Shown here in pieces: positions 9,176 through 18,695 of a stretch of 36,285 bases of DNA. The translations under genes and the position numbers were made by a program. The DNA is from Verrucomicrobiota bacterium (GTDB lineage Bacteria; Verrucomicrobiota; Verrucomicrobiia; Verrucomicrobiales; DEV007). The first letter of the stretch is position 1. Every line of letters starts with the position of its first letter. Below the pieces are notes generated by a model that was not told the DNA's origin, did no database searches, and saw nothing but the letters and a program-made list of their open reading frames with translations. The stretch covers positions 1-36,285 of the forward strand of contig JAHDFZ010000005.1 of assembly GCA_020627905.1 (NCBI GenBank), in the 5' to 3' direction.

Positions 9176-9266
9176 ATCATCTGTCCCAGACATTTGACCG
9201 TGGCCGGGCCAAGCTGAAACGACGCCTACCAGACATCGGTCACTCAGTTTTTCAACGGACCCCTGA

Positions 9267-10685
9267 TCAGGTCAGAGGAGAAGCAATCCCCTGCACCACT
9301 CGCCAGCCGACCCAGAAAGCCGGCGGCAGCATGAGGAGGAAATAGAGCTGGTTTGCCACACTGCCGATTTCCGCCCGCGTGAGTTGTCGCCGAAATCGCT
9401 CTGCCAACCAGAAACAGGTCAGCAGGACGGGGAGAAAGAGACTGTCCAGGACAGCGATCAATGGAGGATACCGCTCGACTCCGAAACCGACGACCAGAAA
9501 GGTCACGAGTGAACAGACGATGGTGAAGCCGAACATCCAGAAGGCGCTCGTTCCGTGGATCTTCCACACTTCCAGGCTCTGTCTCCGATAGGCTCTCTGA
9601 TGAAGAAGCCCGATGACGATCACGACGAAAATGGCATAGCCCAGCAGCACGGCTTGCCGCCAGAGCACCGATTCCTTGACAGCCTGCCACCCATTCGTCG
9701 TCGCTTCTTTTAATGATGGGAGCAGCCCTAGCTCAGCAATTTTCCCAAAGAAGCCACTGTGTTCCCCAGGCACCTCTCCAGCTGGAGTCACCTGCGCTGA
9801 AATGGCGTAAGCTGCCGTCGTGGCCTGGGAAAAAAACGGGCTACCGAATGTCTCAGCAGAGAATGCCAGCCGCGGTCCAGCCACGAGCAGAAATACCGCT
9901 AAGGAAATCGAAACGCCGACTACGTGGTTCGGATTACTCCACCCCCTTTCCGCCCGGTCAACGACTCGGCGCAGCCGCACAGCTTTTTCTACGCCGCGTG
10001 CCAGCGAAACAAGAATGAAGGCGGCGACGATGGTCCAGATCTGCGGGTGAACAAGAAACGTCAGGCCCATAGCCAGACCTAGGAAGGAGTAATGCCAGAG
10101 GGAATTCTCACGAAGGAGACTGAGGATCACCATCCACACGGTGACCACCCCGATCAGCAGGAGCGCCTCCTCATGAAAGAAGCAGGACCGCTGCAGAAGC
10201 ATCCCGAACCCCATGATGAGAACGGTGACGACAGCTCCCATAAAGGAAAAAGCCTCCGCGGCCAGAATCCCGAATACTAGCAGGGCAATGAGGGTCAGGG
10301 AAAAATTCAGCCACTTCCCGCGAAGAAACAGTTGGTCCGAATCCACATTGGTCTCTCCTCTCAGGAGCCATGGCCAGAAGGGTTGAACCTCATCCGTCAT
10401 GAAGTGCGGAAACGCCTGCTTCACAAATGAGCGAACCGGCTTACCCGACTCCTGCTCCTGCTGCTGTTGGTATGACTGAAATGCCAGCACCCCTTCCACG
10501 TAGACCTGCTGGCGATCACGACCGGGGTCTACATTCGCCCCAAGGATAAAAAGGGCACCCAGATGCGTGTAAACCCCGACGAAGAGCACGAGAAACAAGC
10601 CGTAACCGATCCAGCGACGAGCCTTCCATCGACGAGAAGAAGCAGACTTGCCCGCAGGCTGATGAGGTGATGCGTTTGTGGTCAT
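9267..10685 (-). CDS. Polytopic membrane protein of unknown function
   Basis: Many hydrophobic segments, e.g. WIGYGLFLVLFVGVYTHLGALFILGANVDPGRDRQ and LTLIALLVFGILAAEAFSFMGAVVTVLIMGFGMLL. General architecture resembles an ArnT/PMT-type membrane glycosyltransferase, but no decisive motif was seen. Confidence 0.75.
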   Translation of the reverse strand: MTTNASPHQPAGKSASSRRWKARRWIGYGLFLVLFVGVYTHLGALFILGANVDPGRDRQQVYVEGVLAFQSYQQQQEQESGKPVRSFVKQAFPHFMTDEVQPFWPWLLRGETNVDSDQLFLRGKWLNFSLTLIALLVFGILAAEAFSFMGAVVTVLIMGFGMLLQRSCFFHEEALLLIGVVTVWMVILSLLRENSLWHYSFLGLAMGLTFLVHPQIWTIVAAFILVSLARGVEKAVRLRRVVDRAERGWSNPNHVVGVSISLAVFLLVAGPRLAFSAETFGSPFFSQATTAAYAISAQVTPAGEVPGEHSGFFGKIAELGLLPSLKEATTNGWQAVKESVLWRQAVLLGYAIFVVIVIGLLHQRAYRRQSLEVWKIHGTSAFWMFGFTIVCSLVTFLVVGFGVERYPPLIAVLDSLFLPVLLTCFWLAERFRRQLTRAEIGSVANQLYFLLMLPPAFWVGWRVVQGIASPLT

Positions 10686-10693
10686 GGCACGGG

Positions 10694-11110
10694 CTAGCTG
10701 TCAGCATTCCCCTCACCCCACGTGCGTGACTCGACTGCCTGCAGCTCAGCCTGCGCGCGCTCGAATTCCACTGAGCTTACAAAAGCGGCTGCGGCGTCGG
10801 CCTGCTCCTTGGGAATCTGCACGAGTAACTCTCCCGTTTCTGCGCCGGGAAACGCCGACAGTCGATCTACCTCCCGAACGACGATGCGAACCTGGATGGG
10901 CCGAAACCAGCCTTTCTTCAGCTCGACTTCAGAAATCTCAGAAAACGGCAGCTCGATCTGCTGCGCGTCGTGTTTGCGAAACGTCCTGTCCTTCAGCTTG
11001 AAGACAATGAGGATCCCCTGAGACGAGATCGCCAGCTGGCCCTCCAGAGCACCATGCCCCATCGCATCCTGCGAGGCCTTCTCAAATCGGACTGTTTTCT
11101 CGGAGAGCAC
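10694..11110 (-). CDS. Small conserved hypothetical protein, possibly PH-like
   Basis: 138 aa: LEGQLAISSQGILIVFKLKDRTFRKHDAQQIELPFSEISEVELKKGWFRPIQVRIVVRE; beta-rich pattern reminiscent of bacterial PH-like domains. 8 nt from the downstream gene. Confidence 0.6.
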   Translation of the reverse strand: MLSEKTVRFEKASQDAMGHGALEGQLAISSQGILIVFKLKDRTFRKHDAQQIELPFSEISEVELKKGWFRPIQVRIVVREVDRLSAFPGAETGELLVQIPKEQADAAAAFVSSVEFERAQAELQAVESRTWGEGNADS

Positions 11111-11124
11111 GACGCTAGCAGGTT

Positions 11125-12510
11125 CTAGTTAGTGATGGATGAAAACGGGCTGGCTGCCACTGTCGGCCCTAACACAACTCTTGAGAGTTCCTTTCGCCAG
11201 GTCGTCACCTCGATGTCATCAAGGGGTTCCGCCCGGTCGAAGCAGACAAAAAAGCGTGGATCACGTGCCCAACAGGGTAAAAGACAGGCCCAACCATGCT
11301 CACCATTGCGCACCTGGCTGACAGCGAAGTCATCGAGGATTTCAGTCTCGCACAACTGCATAGCCGCGAGCTGCAGCTCCTTGCGCGGGAATGAACGGAA
11401 AACTTCAGCCCGCTGAACCGGGAGCAAGGGGTAGCCGTCGCGATCAAAAAGCTCGACATTCCGAGCATCGAGAACCTCTGCCAGCTCCAGAGCGAACTCC
11501 TGCAGTCGATCGACAAGAGCACCCTGGGTCTTGGATCCCTGCTCCTCTGGAAGATTGTTCTCGGACCCAGTTTCCACCGGAGCGTCATCAACGGTGTCAG
11601 GGGCTGCATCAGAGGCCTCACGCTCGACCTGCTCGCTGACGGCATCCGTTAAGGATTGAAAGGGTTCAGCTTCGTCTTCATCTACCCAATCTTCGATCCC
11701 TCGCAGAAACCACTGCGTGCGTTCATTATCGACGAGGATCCGTGGCAGCAGGTCGTCCGATTCGCCCTCGGACTCCTTCAGATCTTCGACAGTTGGCTCG
11801 TCATCAGCAGTCGGCTCTATATCCTCGATTCCCGGAGCCAACCAATCATCGTCAACGGCAGAAGGCTCCGCTTCGACCTGCTTCACTGAACCTCGTTCCA
11901 AAAGCCCCGAGCGCTCAGCCCGAGCCCGGGTTTCCTGCAGGAGACTGGTCGCCTTGCGACTTTCCTCCTCGTCAGAGACGGGTGACTTCAGCATGGACTG
12001 CGCTGCGAGGGTCTGAGAAACAGTGTCCAAAGATACGGGGGCGAACCATGCCTCAGCATCAATGGAAGCCGAGGGCAGAACTCCAACGGCCGACTCTGCA
12101 TTCTCTACGGAAGACTGGTTGATGATCTCAGGACTCGCTTCCCCATCGAGTGCAGAGAATAATTCGTTGCTGAAAGCCCTTGATGGTTTTTCTAACCGAA
12201 CCGGCTTCTCTGGACGAACATCAGCGCCTTCGAGAGACCGAGTCGTGCCCGGAGCTGTCCAGAGACCCGAGCGCTCAGTCGAAGCAGCCTCGGATGGAGC
12301 TGTCTTGTCAAAATCTTCTCCAATGGGCTCGCTGGAGGTCCGCGTTTTTGCGCCCACGTCGTGTGCGACCGGGTCGTCTGCGACTTGCCGAGCTATCTCA
12401 GCCTTCCGCTGTTTTCGCGGGGCGGGCTTGCGAGACGGCTCTGAGAAATCACCAAGCAACTGCTCCAGCTCGTCCTTATCAATCCACGAGTCGCTCATAA
12501 GCCCTTTCAT
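11125..12510 (-). CDS. Long acidic low-complexity protein with a folded C-terminal domain (possibly roadblock/LC7-like)
   Basis: 461 aa; N-terminal ~330 aa rich in E/D/S/A; C-terminal [83 protein letters not shown]. Overlaps the end of the upstream parA ORF by 32 nt (alternative start at 12498). Confidence 0.7.
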   Translation of the reverse strand: MKGLMSDSWIDKDELEQLLGDFSEPSRKPAPRKQRKAEIARQVADDPVAHDVGAKTRTSSEPIGEDFDKTAPSEAASTERSGLWTAPGTTRSLEGADVRPEKPVRLEKPSRAFSNELFSALDGEASPEIINQSSVENAESAVGVLPSASIDAEAWFAPVSLDTVSQTLAAQSMLKSPVSDEEESRKATSLLQETRARAERSGLLERGSVKQVEAEPSAVDDDWLAPGIEDIEPTADDEPTVEDLKESEGESDDLLPRILVDNERTQWFLRGIEDWVDEDEAEPFQSLTDAVSEQVEREASDAAPDTVDDAPVETGSENNLPEEQGSKTQGALVDRLQEFALELAEVLDARNVELFDRDGYPLLPVQRAEVFRSFPRKELQLAAMQLCETEILDDFAVSQVRNGEHGWACLLPCWARDPRFFVCFDRAEPLDDIEVTTWRKELSRVVLGPTVAASPFSSITN

Positions 12511-13330
12511 TTATGGGGTTCGCTTCCTCGTCCAGCAGATGGAGCCGCTGCTCTACCTCTGCCGCCAGCTGGTCAAAAATCAGGCTGGTCGAAGTAGGTC
12601 GATTTCGCAACATAGCTACCGGGATACCCCGCCGCGTAGCCTCCTGATAATCACGATGCTCAGGAATAACGGTCTCCATGACCATCTCCGATGGCAGCAG
12701 GTCACGGAATTCCTGCTGCTCTGCCAGATTTGAGGGATCGTCGAGATCAGTCATCGATAGAATAAACCCGCCCAGCGCCGGCGCTTGCTCCCCCTCCGGA
12801 ACGCGCCGCAGAGACGCCAGCACGCGAAGCATCTGCGGCAGGCTGCGGATGCAGAGAGGCTTCGCCTCCTGCGGCACCATCACAAAGTCAACGAGACGAC
12901 AGAGATTCATCGTCAGCGGCGAGGCACCCGTAGGGGTGTCATACAGGATCAGGTCATAATCGAGCAGGGCAAACTCACCCGCCAGTCCCTGGACCGCTGT
13001 CGTGGAGCACCAGCTCCAGCTTTCATCGCCTAGAATGGTGTCTACTGCCTGTGAGCTGCCTCGGGTGAGGAGATCCAGCTCAGGAAGATTGGTCTTCAGA
13101 ATCACCTCTCTCAGCGGAGTCTCGGCAGGGTCCACCGCCTCACTCAGGTAGTCGTAATAGCCGGGTATATTGCGCGCCTTCTCCGTCAGAGAAAAGCCGA
13201 CTCCTCCCTGGAGATCGGCATCGACCAGCAGCACCCTCCACCCGCGCCGCGCTAGTGAATAGCTGAGATTGACGGCGATGTTGGTCTTCCCTACTCCGCC
13301 TTTTTGACTGATGAAAGCAATGCTGGACAC
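12479..13330 (-). CDS. ParA/MinD-family ATPase
   Basis: [50 protein letters not shown] (deviant Walker A); [38 protein letters not shown] start at 13330. Confidence 0.9.
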   Translation of the reverse strand: MSSIAFISQKGGVGKTNIAVNLSYSLARRGWRVLLVDADLQGGVGFSLTEKARNIPGYYDYLSEAVDPAETPLREVILKTNLPELDLLTRGSSQAVDTILGDESWSWCSTTAVQGLAGEFALLDYDLILYDTPTGASPLTMNLCRLVDFVMVPQEAKPLCIRSLPQMLRVLASLRRVPEGEQAPALGGFILSMTDLDDPSNLAEQQEFRDLLPSEMVMETVIPEHRDYQEATRRGIPVAMLRNRPTSTSLIFDQLAAEVEQRLHLLDEEANPINERAYERLVD

Positions 13331-13334
13331 GATA

Positions 13335-13397
13335 AAAGTTTTTAAACTATCTTTATATTCAGGTGAAACAGGACAATTTCCAGCCAAAGTTTTTAAA
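13335..13397 (-). repeat. Duplicated 12-mer (TTTAAAAACTTT on minus) in the parA leader
   Basis: AAAGTTTTTAAA on + at 13335-13346 and 13386-13397, 51 bp apart, in AT-rich sequence directly upstream of the parA GTG. Confidence 0.85.
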
Positions 13398-13399
13398 TC

Positions 13400-14548
13400 T
13401 TACATGTCAGCAAGTCCATCTATTTCGCTGATTTTCTCGAGAGCTTCGAGAACCCTATCCTGCTGTGTCGCGAAATTCAGACGCATCGCCTGAGGATAGC
13501 CGAAGTAGGCACCATCCGACAGGAAAAGCCCCTGCTCTTCCGCGGCTCTTGCAGGATTTTTCATGCCACAGGCACTTGTCTCCAGCCAGGCCAGGTAAGT
13601 GGCTTCAATCTTCGGGAGGTGCACTTTCGGCAGATGATCTGGCACAAACTCTTCGACCAGATCCCGGTTTTTACCCAGATAGCGGATCAGCTCCTGCCGC
13701 CATGGCTCTCCGTGTCGATAGGCTGCTTCAGCAGCATAATAGGCCAGGGCATTGATCTCTGGAGAGGTGTGACCTTTCGCTTTTTCGAAACGCTTACGCA
13801 CCTGCGCATTCGGAATCACCGCATAGGCATAACCCAGCCCGGCAATGTTGTAGGTCTTGGAGGGAGACTGCAGAACGATCAGCTTTTCGTGGAACGACTC
13901 TGCGAGCCTGAGCGCGCTGAAGAACGGAGTTTCCGTCTCATTCAGGACGAGATCGCAGTGTATTTCATCAGAAACCAGAATGAGATCGTGACGCTGGCAG
14001 AAGCTGGCGACCTGCTGCACCTCCTCCATTGTGAAACAGCGTCCGAGAGGGTTCTGCGGATTACAGAGAAGAAACAAGCGTGTCCGCTGGGTGACGTTCT
14101 GCTCCATCGCTTCCCAATCAAATGTCCACTGCCCATTCTCAAGGCGATGAGGGACGCGAATCGTCTCCATCCCGGCATCATTGGCCACCGAGAGGAACGG
14201 CGGATAAACCGGCGTGCAAGTCATCAGCGCATCTCCAGATTCTCCAAAGGCTCTAGCTGCCAGCGAAAGGGCCGGCACCAGCCCCCCGAGATGGACAATC
14301 TGCTCGCTGGCGACGGCATGACCGTGACGCTCGCGCAGATAGATGACCACGGCCTCGATCAGGCCCTCATGCGCTTGAGCATAGCCAAAAACGCCGTGGT
14401 TCACGCGCTGACTCAATGCCCCAAGCACTGGCTCCGGGGAGACAAAATCCATGTCGGCTACCCAGAAAGGATCCAGAGAGGGCTTCAGGTCCCACTTGAT
14501 GGAGCCCGTCCCCCTGCGATCAGGGCAGTCAGAAAAAAGGGAATTCAT
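13400..14548 (-). CDS. MalY/PatB-type PLP-dependent aminotransferase (cystathionine beta-lyase family)
   Basis: MNSLFSDCPDRRGTGSIKWDLKPSLDPFWVADMDFVSPEPV; CNPQNPLGRCFTMEE; LVSDEIHCDLVL; LQSPSKTYNIAGLGYAYAVIP. Confidence 0.9.
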   Translation of the reverse strand: MNSLFSDCPDRRGTGSIKWDLKPSLDPFWVADMDFVSPEPVLGALSQRVNHGVFGYAQAHEGLIEAVVIYLRERHGHAVASEQIVHLGGLVPALSLAARAFGESGDALMTCTPVYPPFLSVANDAGMETIRVPHRLENGQWTFDWEAMEQNVTQRTRLFLLCNPQNPLGRCFTMEEVQQVASFCQRHDLILVSDEIHCDLVLNETETPFFSALRLAESFHEKLIVLQSPSKTYNIAGLGYAYAVIPNAQVRKRFEKAKGHTSPEINALAYYAAEAAYRHGEPWRQELIRYLGKNRDLVEEFVPDHLPKVHLPKIEATYLAWLETSACGMKNPARAAEEQGLFLSDGAYFGYPQAMRLNFATQQDRVLEALEKISEIDGLADM

Positions 14549-14731
14549 AGCAGCGAAAGATAAGGTAGGGAGTTGGGATAGGAGACCGTTGATACGCAAA
14601 GAACGCAGGAATAGCAAGGAAAGCGCCGCCTCTCCTTGACTTTTCGCAAATGTAGACGAGGACTCTTCCCCGCCAGTCAAAACGGGTCTTCCCGCGTTTC
14701 TTTGGAAAAACTGGCCAGCCCTAGCTCACAT

Positions 14732-14944
14732 ATGAAAAGCGACCTCGTAGAACAAGCCTCTGAAATCGTTCAAGACCCTCCTGTTTTGATCAATCTCGTG
14801 AGTGCCCGGGTGAAGCAGCTGCAGAATGGCCGAGCACCTCTGGTGAAAACCAATCATCGTATGAGCACTGCGGACATCGCTCTCACAGAGATCATCGAGG
14901 GCAAAATCACAACGCTCGACACCGAGGCGGAAGGCGACAGCTAA
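14732..14944 (+). CDS. rpoZ: DNA-directed RNA polymerase omega subunit
   Basis: MKSDLVEQASEIVQDPPVLINLVSARVKQLQNGRAPLVKTNHRMSTADIALTEIIEGKI; typical RpoZ pattern and size. Confidence 0.85.
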   Translation: MKSDLVEQASEIVQDPPVLINLVSARVKQLQNGRAPLVKTNHRMSTADIALTEIIEGKITTLDTEAEGDS

Positions 14945-15012
14945 TACAGCGTCTCCGATCTCTCGCAAAAACGCTCCGAACACAGCCGTCCTGCCTTTTG
15001 GTGAAGGCACGA

Positions 15013-15048
15013 GGCATCGAGGTTTATAGTGAACGAAAACCTCATGCC
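15013..15048 (+). promoter_or_regulatory. Hairpin spanning the start region of the HAD phosphatase gene
   Basis: GGCAT-c-GAGGTTT-ATAGTGAACGA-AAACCTC-ATGCC: 12 bp with one bulge; GTG (15029) in the loop, ATG (15044) in the 3' arm. Confidence 0.55.
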
Positions 15049-15703
15049 ACAAGCTACGGAAACGGTCCTCATCTTCGATTTCGACGGGACGATTGCAGAT
15101 ACCCTGAGCGCAGGGATCGAGATCTACAACGAAATCGCCCCATCCTTTCGCGTCTCGACGGTCGGGCCAGAGGACGTGGCAATTCTGCGAAATCTCAACT
15201 CGCGGGCGCTACTCGATCATCTCGGGATCTCGCGGCTGAAGGCCCTCAAACTGGGTGCTGAACTACGCAGGCAGCTGCATCGCAGGATGGACGAGGTCAT
15301 GCCGATCGATGGCATCGCCGCAGCTATCCGTGAGTTAGACGAAAGCGGCTATCAACTCACGATTCTGACCTCGAACAGTCGGGACAATGTGGAGAATTTC
15401 CTGGAGAGAATCGGTCTCAAAGAGGCTTTTCAACGCATTGAATCAGGCGTCAGCCTTTTCGGTAAGGCCAAACGAATTCAGAAACTTCTGACGAGCGAAG
15501 GCATCCCCGCCAGCAGTGCGATCTACATCGGCGATGAGACGCGTGACATGGAGGCCAGCCGTTCTGCGCAAGTGCCCTGCATCGCTGTCACATGGGGAGT
15601 CAATGGAGAGCAGGCGATGCTCACAGAAGATCCGCAGAGGTGCATCGGTCATCCGAGCGAACTGAACGCCGCTGTCCGATCCATCGTAGCCGGCGAAGAG
15701 TGA
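15029..15703 (+). CDS. HAD-family hydrolase, phosphoglycolate phosphatase-like
   Basis: VLIFDFDGTIADT (motif I), LTILTSNSRDNVENFL (motif II), IYIGDETRDMEASRSAQVPCIAVTWGVN (motif IV). Start GTG 15029 or ATG 15044. Confidence 0.88.
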   Translation: MNENLMPQATETVLIFDFDGTIADTLSAGIEIYNEIAPSFRVSTVGPEDVAILRNLNSRALLDHLGISRLKALKLGAELRRQLHRRMDEVMPIDGIAAAIRELDESGYQLTILTSNSRDNVENFLERIGLKEAFQRIESGVSLFGKAKRIQKLLTSEGIPASSAIYIGDETRDMEASRSAQVPCIAVTWGVNGEQAMLTEDPQRCIGHPSELNAAVRSIVAGEE

Positions 15704-15722
15704 GGGCCATTGCCTGCAATGC

Positions 15723-18116
15723 CTACTCACCCCAAACCCAGTTTTTGAGGCGTAGCCTCTCTGCGAGGTCTGTAGACTCGATAGATCGGCTACCACCGAT
15801 GGCAGTGAGGTAGTCGGCGATCTGGATCGCTTCATCCCACCGCTTCTCTTTCGCCAGCAAGTCAATGGCCCCGAACCCGGCTCGGTAGACCCACCTTTCC
15901 GTCAACTCAGTGTCGTTAGCAGATGGATCGCTCGCCCCAAGCGCTGCCTCCGCGACATTTCCGACGGAGAGCGCGGCCTGACTGGCATTGAGGGCCTGAG
16001 TGTAGGATTCCAATGCGTCGCCACCTTCCCCGAGTTTCATCTGGATCTGAGCTAGCCATGTCTCGCCCATAACCACATACTGCGAAGGGGCCTGCTCCTC
16101 ATAACACTGATTCAGAAAGTCACGGAATGCCTGTTCGGAGCGCTCGAAAAGCAGGTTTTGCGTTTCTCCACCAGAAGGCTCTCCCTCACCCTGCCGAAAC
16201 CACGAAAATGCCTGATCAGCAAGAGCATGCCAGTGAATCTGACTCCGCTTTTCCGCATCGCCTTCGGTAATGAGCCGAAGCTGCTCGCGGCCTGCCTCCA
16301 GTTCCCCGCGGTCGAACAGCAACACGCCCAAAGCATAGTGAGCGAGGTCAGCCCCCTGGCCCTCACCTGTGGCCAATAGGCGCAATCGCCGCTCCCGCTC
16401 TTCGTCATTATCTGTCAGCAGGGCTGCATGCAGACTGACGTTCAGCTGCGCAGCATAAGCCGGGTCGAGTCTCGTGATTTTATCAAGACTCTCAACAGCC
16501 CTGGCAGGCTGCTGCAAATCGACATACCCTAAAGCAAGCAAGGCGTGCAGTTGTGCCTTCTTATCCGTCTCAGGATACCGCTGCAGGAATGACTCTGCCT
16601 CACGAATCAGTTTTTCAGATTCTCCCGACACGAAGACGATCCACACACGGAGGAATGCGACAGCCTGTTGCTGTGCGAGAGAGAGTTCGAGAGTATCAAG
16701 CGATGATACGACCTCCTCGGCACGCTGCACCTGCGGGGGGATCTGGTTGAGATGGAACTCGGAGAGTAGCATCAGGGCATCGATCTCTAAAGGGTGCCCG
16801 GAATACTCGCGCAACCATTGACCCAACTGCGCACCCATAGCCATCGCATCGAGAGGTGCCTCAGCCAGGAGGATCCTGCGCAGTTGAGCCTTACCGGACA
16901 GCAGGTCAGACGACGAATCGGTCGAGCCTCCTTGCAGAGCGTTCGGCTCACGTGAAGTAATGGCGAGATTCGCCCGAGCCAACGCAGACTGCCAACGTGT
17001 CGATGACTTATTGAGACTTTCAGCAAAGCGGGAGGCCGCCTGACTGGATCGAGTAGCCCCTAGGGAAAACACACCCTGCGCAAAATGCATGCGCCCCGGC
17101 CAGGAAGTCAACTGAGCGAAACTCTCAGCCTGAAAGCGAGCGCCATCACCACCCCGAGCCACATAGTGTAGCGCTGCATCGTGAGCTGCCGAGGAGTCAC
17201 CATTTTCATCAATGAAGAGCTCTAGATCAGCAAGAGTTTCGCCGACGCGACGATCCTGACCCAGCAGCACTTCGAGAGTGAGGAATGGAGTAAGTGGGTG
17301 ATCCAAACCGGCCAGCTCGATCAAATCAGCAATCGCCACCCGATAGGCCGGCAAGTCGTTCGCAAAAGCATGCCGGAGGAGATGAAAGTGCTCTCGCCAT
17401 GCCTGATCATCCGCATTTACCGGCAGCGCTGTGAACCACTTCCGCAAGGCGTCCGGGCTTTCCTGCTGGCGTAGAGAAATCCACAACCGGAGCTCCCGCC
17501 CCTCACGCGAGAGTTCTGCAGCAGGGAAAGCATCCAGGACGAGACGGGCCTGGTCGAATTCGCCAAGCGTCACCAACCCCCACGCCACGGGGTATTTTTC
17601 ACGAGCCTCAGTTGGCTCCAGCCGCGTCGCCAGCGCCCTTGCTTCCGGCGCTCTTCCCATCATCACATAGGACAGATAAAGCCGAAAAAGATCGGCACGA
17701 GAGAGCGTCGAGACGCTACCGTCGCTTCGGGACAGCAGACGCGTGACCTCGCTGAAAGCGCCGAGCTGAAAAAGCCTGGAAGTGAGGGCTTCGTCTGCTT
17801 TCAGCGTTTCGAGAATAGGGGCAGGACAGCTAGCGATCAGTCTGGCAAGCGGCTCTGATCGACCGCCTTCCAGCTGCGCGCGGATCCCCTCTACCCAGAG
17901 TAACTCCCGTTCGCGAGCGCTGAATGAATCAGCAACACCGGAGACAATGAGATCCTCTAAATTTTCGGCAACCTCCTCGAGATCTCCCCTCACAGAGGCC
18001 ACTTCAGCAGCCCGATACAGCGGGTCATCCACCAGAGATCCGGCGCTGACCACTTCACCTGAGAAGAAAGAGATCCCTGCCAGGAGGGCACATTTTACCT
18101 TCGCCACAGGCATCAC
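15723..18116 (-). CDS. Exported TPR-like repeat protein
   Basis: 797 aa with an N-terminal hydrophobic signal-like stretch (VKCALLAGISFFSGEVVSAG) and alpha-helical repeat-like sequence. Confidence 0.7.
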   Translation of the reverse strand: MMPVAKVKCALLAGISFFSGEVVSAGSLVDDPLYRAAEVASVRGDLEEVAENLEDLIVSGVADSFSARERELLWVEGIRAQLEGGRSEPLARLIASCPAPILETLKADEALTSRLFQLGAFSEVTRLLSRSDGSVSTLSRADLFRLYLSYVMMGRAPEARALATRLEPTEAREKYPVAWGLVTLGEFDQARLVLDAFPAAELSREGRELRLWISLRQQESPDALRKWFTALPVNADDQAWREHFHLLRHAFANDLPAYRVAIADLIELAGLDHPLTPFLTLEVLLGQDRRVGETLADLELFIDENGDSSAAHDAALHYVARGGDGARFQAESFAQLTSWPGRMHFAQGVFSLGATRSSQAASRFAESLNKSSTRWQSALARANLAITSREPNALQGGSTDSSSDLLSGKAQLRRILLAEAPLDAMAMGAQLGQWLREYSGHPLEIDALMLLSEFHLNQIPPQVQRAEEVVSSLDTLELSLAQQQAVAFLRVWIVFVSGESEKLIREAESFLQRYPETDKKAQLHALLALGYVDLQQPARAVESLDKITRLDPAYAAQLNVSLHAALLTDNDEERERRLRLLATGEGQGADLAHYALGVLLFDRGELEAGREQLRLITEGDAEKRSQIHWHALADQAFSWFRQGEGEPSGGETQNLLFERSEQAFRDFLNQCYEEQAPSQYVVMGETWLAQIQMKLGEGGDALESYTQALNASQAALSVGNVAEAALGASDPSANDTELTERWVYRAGFGAIDLLAKEKRWDEAIQIADYLTAIGGSRSIESTDLAERLRLKNWVWGE

Positions 18117-18132
18117 CGAGGAACTCGTTCTG

Positions 18133-18660
18133 CTAAGATCGACTAGCTTTCACAAATGCCAAAATGGCGTCATCGTCGCCATCGCTAGCCCACACGACGC
18201 GGAGAAACTCGTCCATAGCCAGGCCGTTAGAACTCAGAAAACTGCGATCCCCACCGCAGCCATACATAATATCAGGATCCAGCTCACCTCGCAGCTTGGC
18301 CCGGGCTTTCGCAATAATGCGTGGCAACCAGGTGATGCCCCCAAGAGCCTCTCCACGACCCGGTAGATCATTGGGCCGGAGAACGGTCGCACTAGTCTCT
18401 CCACCCATCACGTGGTGCAGGTAATCCCGGCGGACAGCAGCAACCAGAAGAGACATCCCGGCTCCCGGATCGCCACTGTCACAGGTGTCCTCGACAAAGT
18501 CGAAAAACTCGCGGGGCTGGTAACCGATGTAGGCGAGGAAGGCCTGATCCGCTTCTGTGTAATAGGTCTGAAAGTTCCGATTGCCCCCCTGGTATTGCTG
18601 GCAGCAGCGGCTGAACAATTCCGAGAAGATTTTGGACCAGGAGTAAGAATTCATTTTCAT
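18133..18660 (-). CDS. DUF5069-like conserved hypothetical protein
   Basis: LGGITWLPRIIAKARAKLRGELDPDIMYGCGGDRSFLSSNGLAMDEFLRVVWASDGDDDAILAFVKAS; matches my recollection of DUF5069 proteins. Confidence 0.6.
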   Translation of the reverse strand: MKMNSYSWSKIFSELFSRCCQQYQGGNRNFQTYYTEADQAFLAYIGYQPREFFDFVEDTCDSGDPGAGMSLLVAAVRRDYLHHVMGGETSATVLRPNDLPGRGEALGGITWLPRIIAKARAKLRGELDPDIMYGCGGDRSFLSSNGLAMDEFLRVVWASDGDDDAILAFVKASRS

Positions 18661-18695
18661 AATCGTGTTGGATACGTTTTTGACGCCGCCGCTGC

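Noticed and set aside
12023-12733. Plus-strand 236-aa ORF
   Set aside because: Antisense to the acidic protein and the end of parA; low-complexity Ser/Arg-rich reverse translation.
13619-14563. Plus-strand 314-aa ORF
   Set aside because: Antisense to the PatB-like aminotransferase, which has clear PLP-enzyme motifs.
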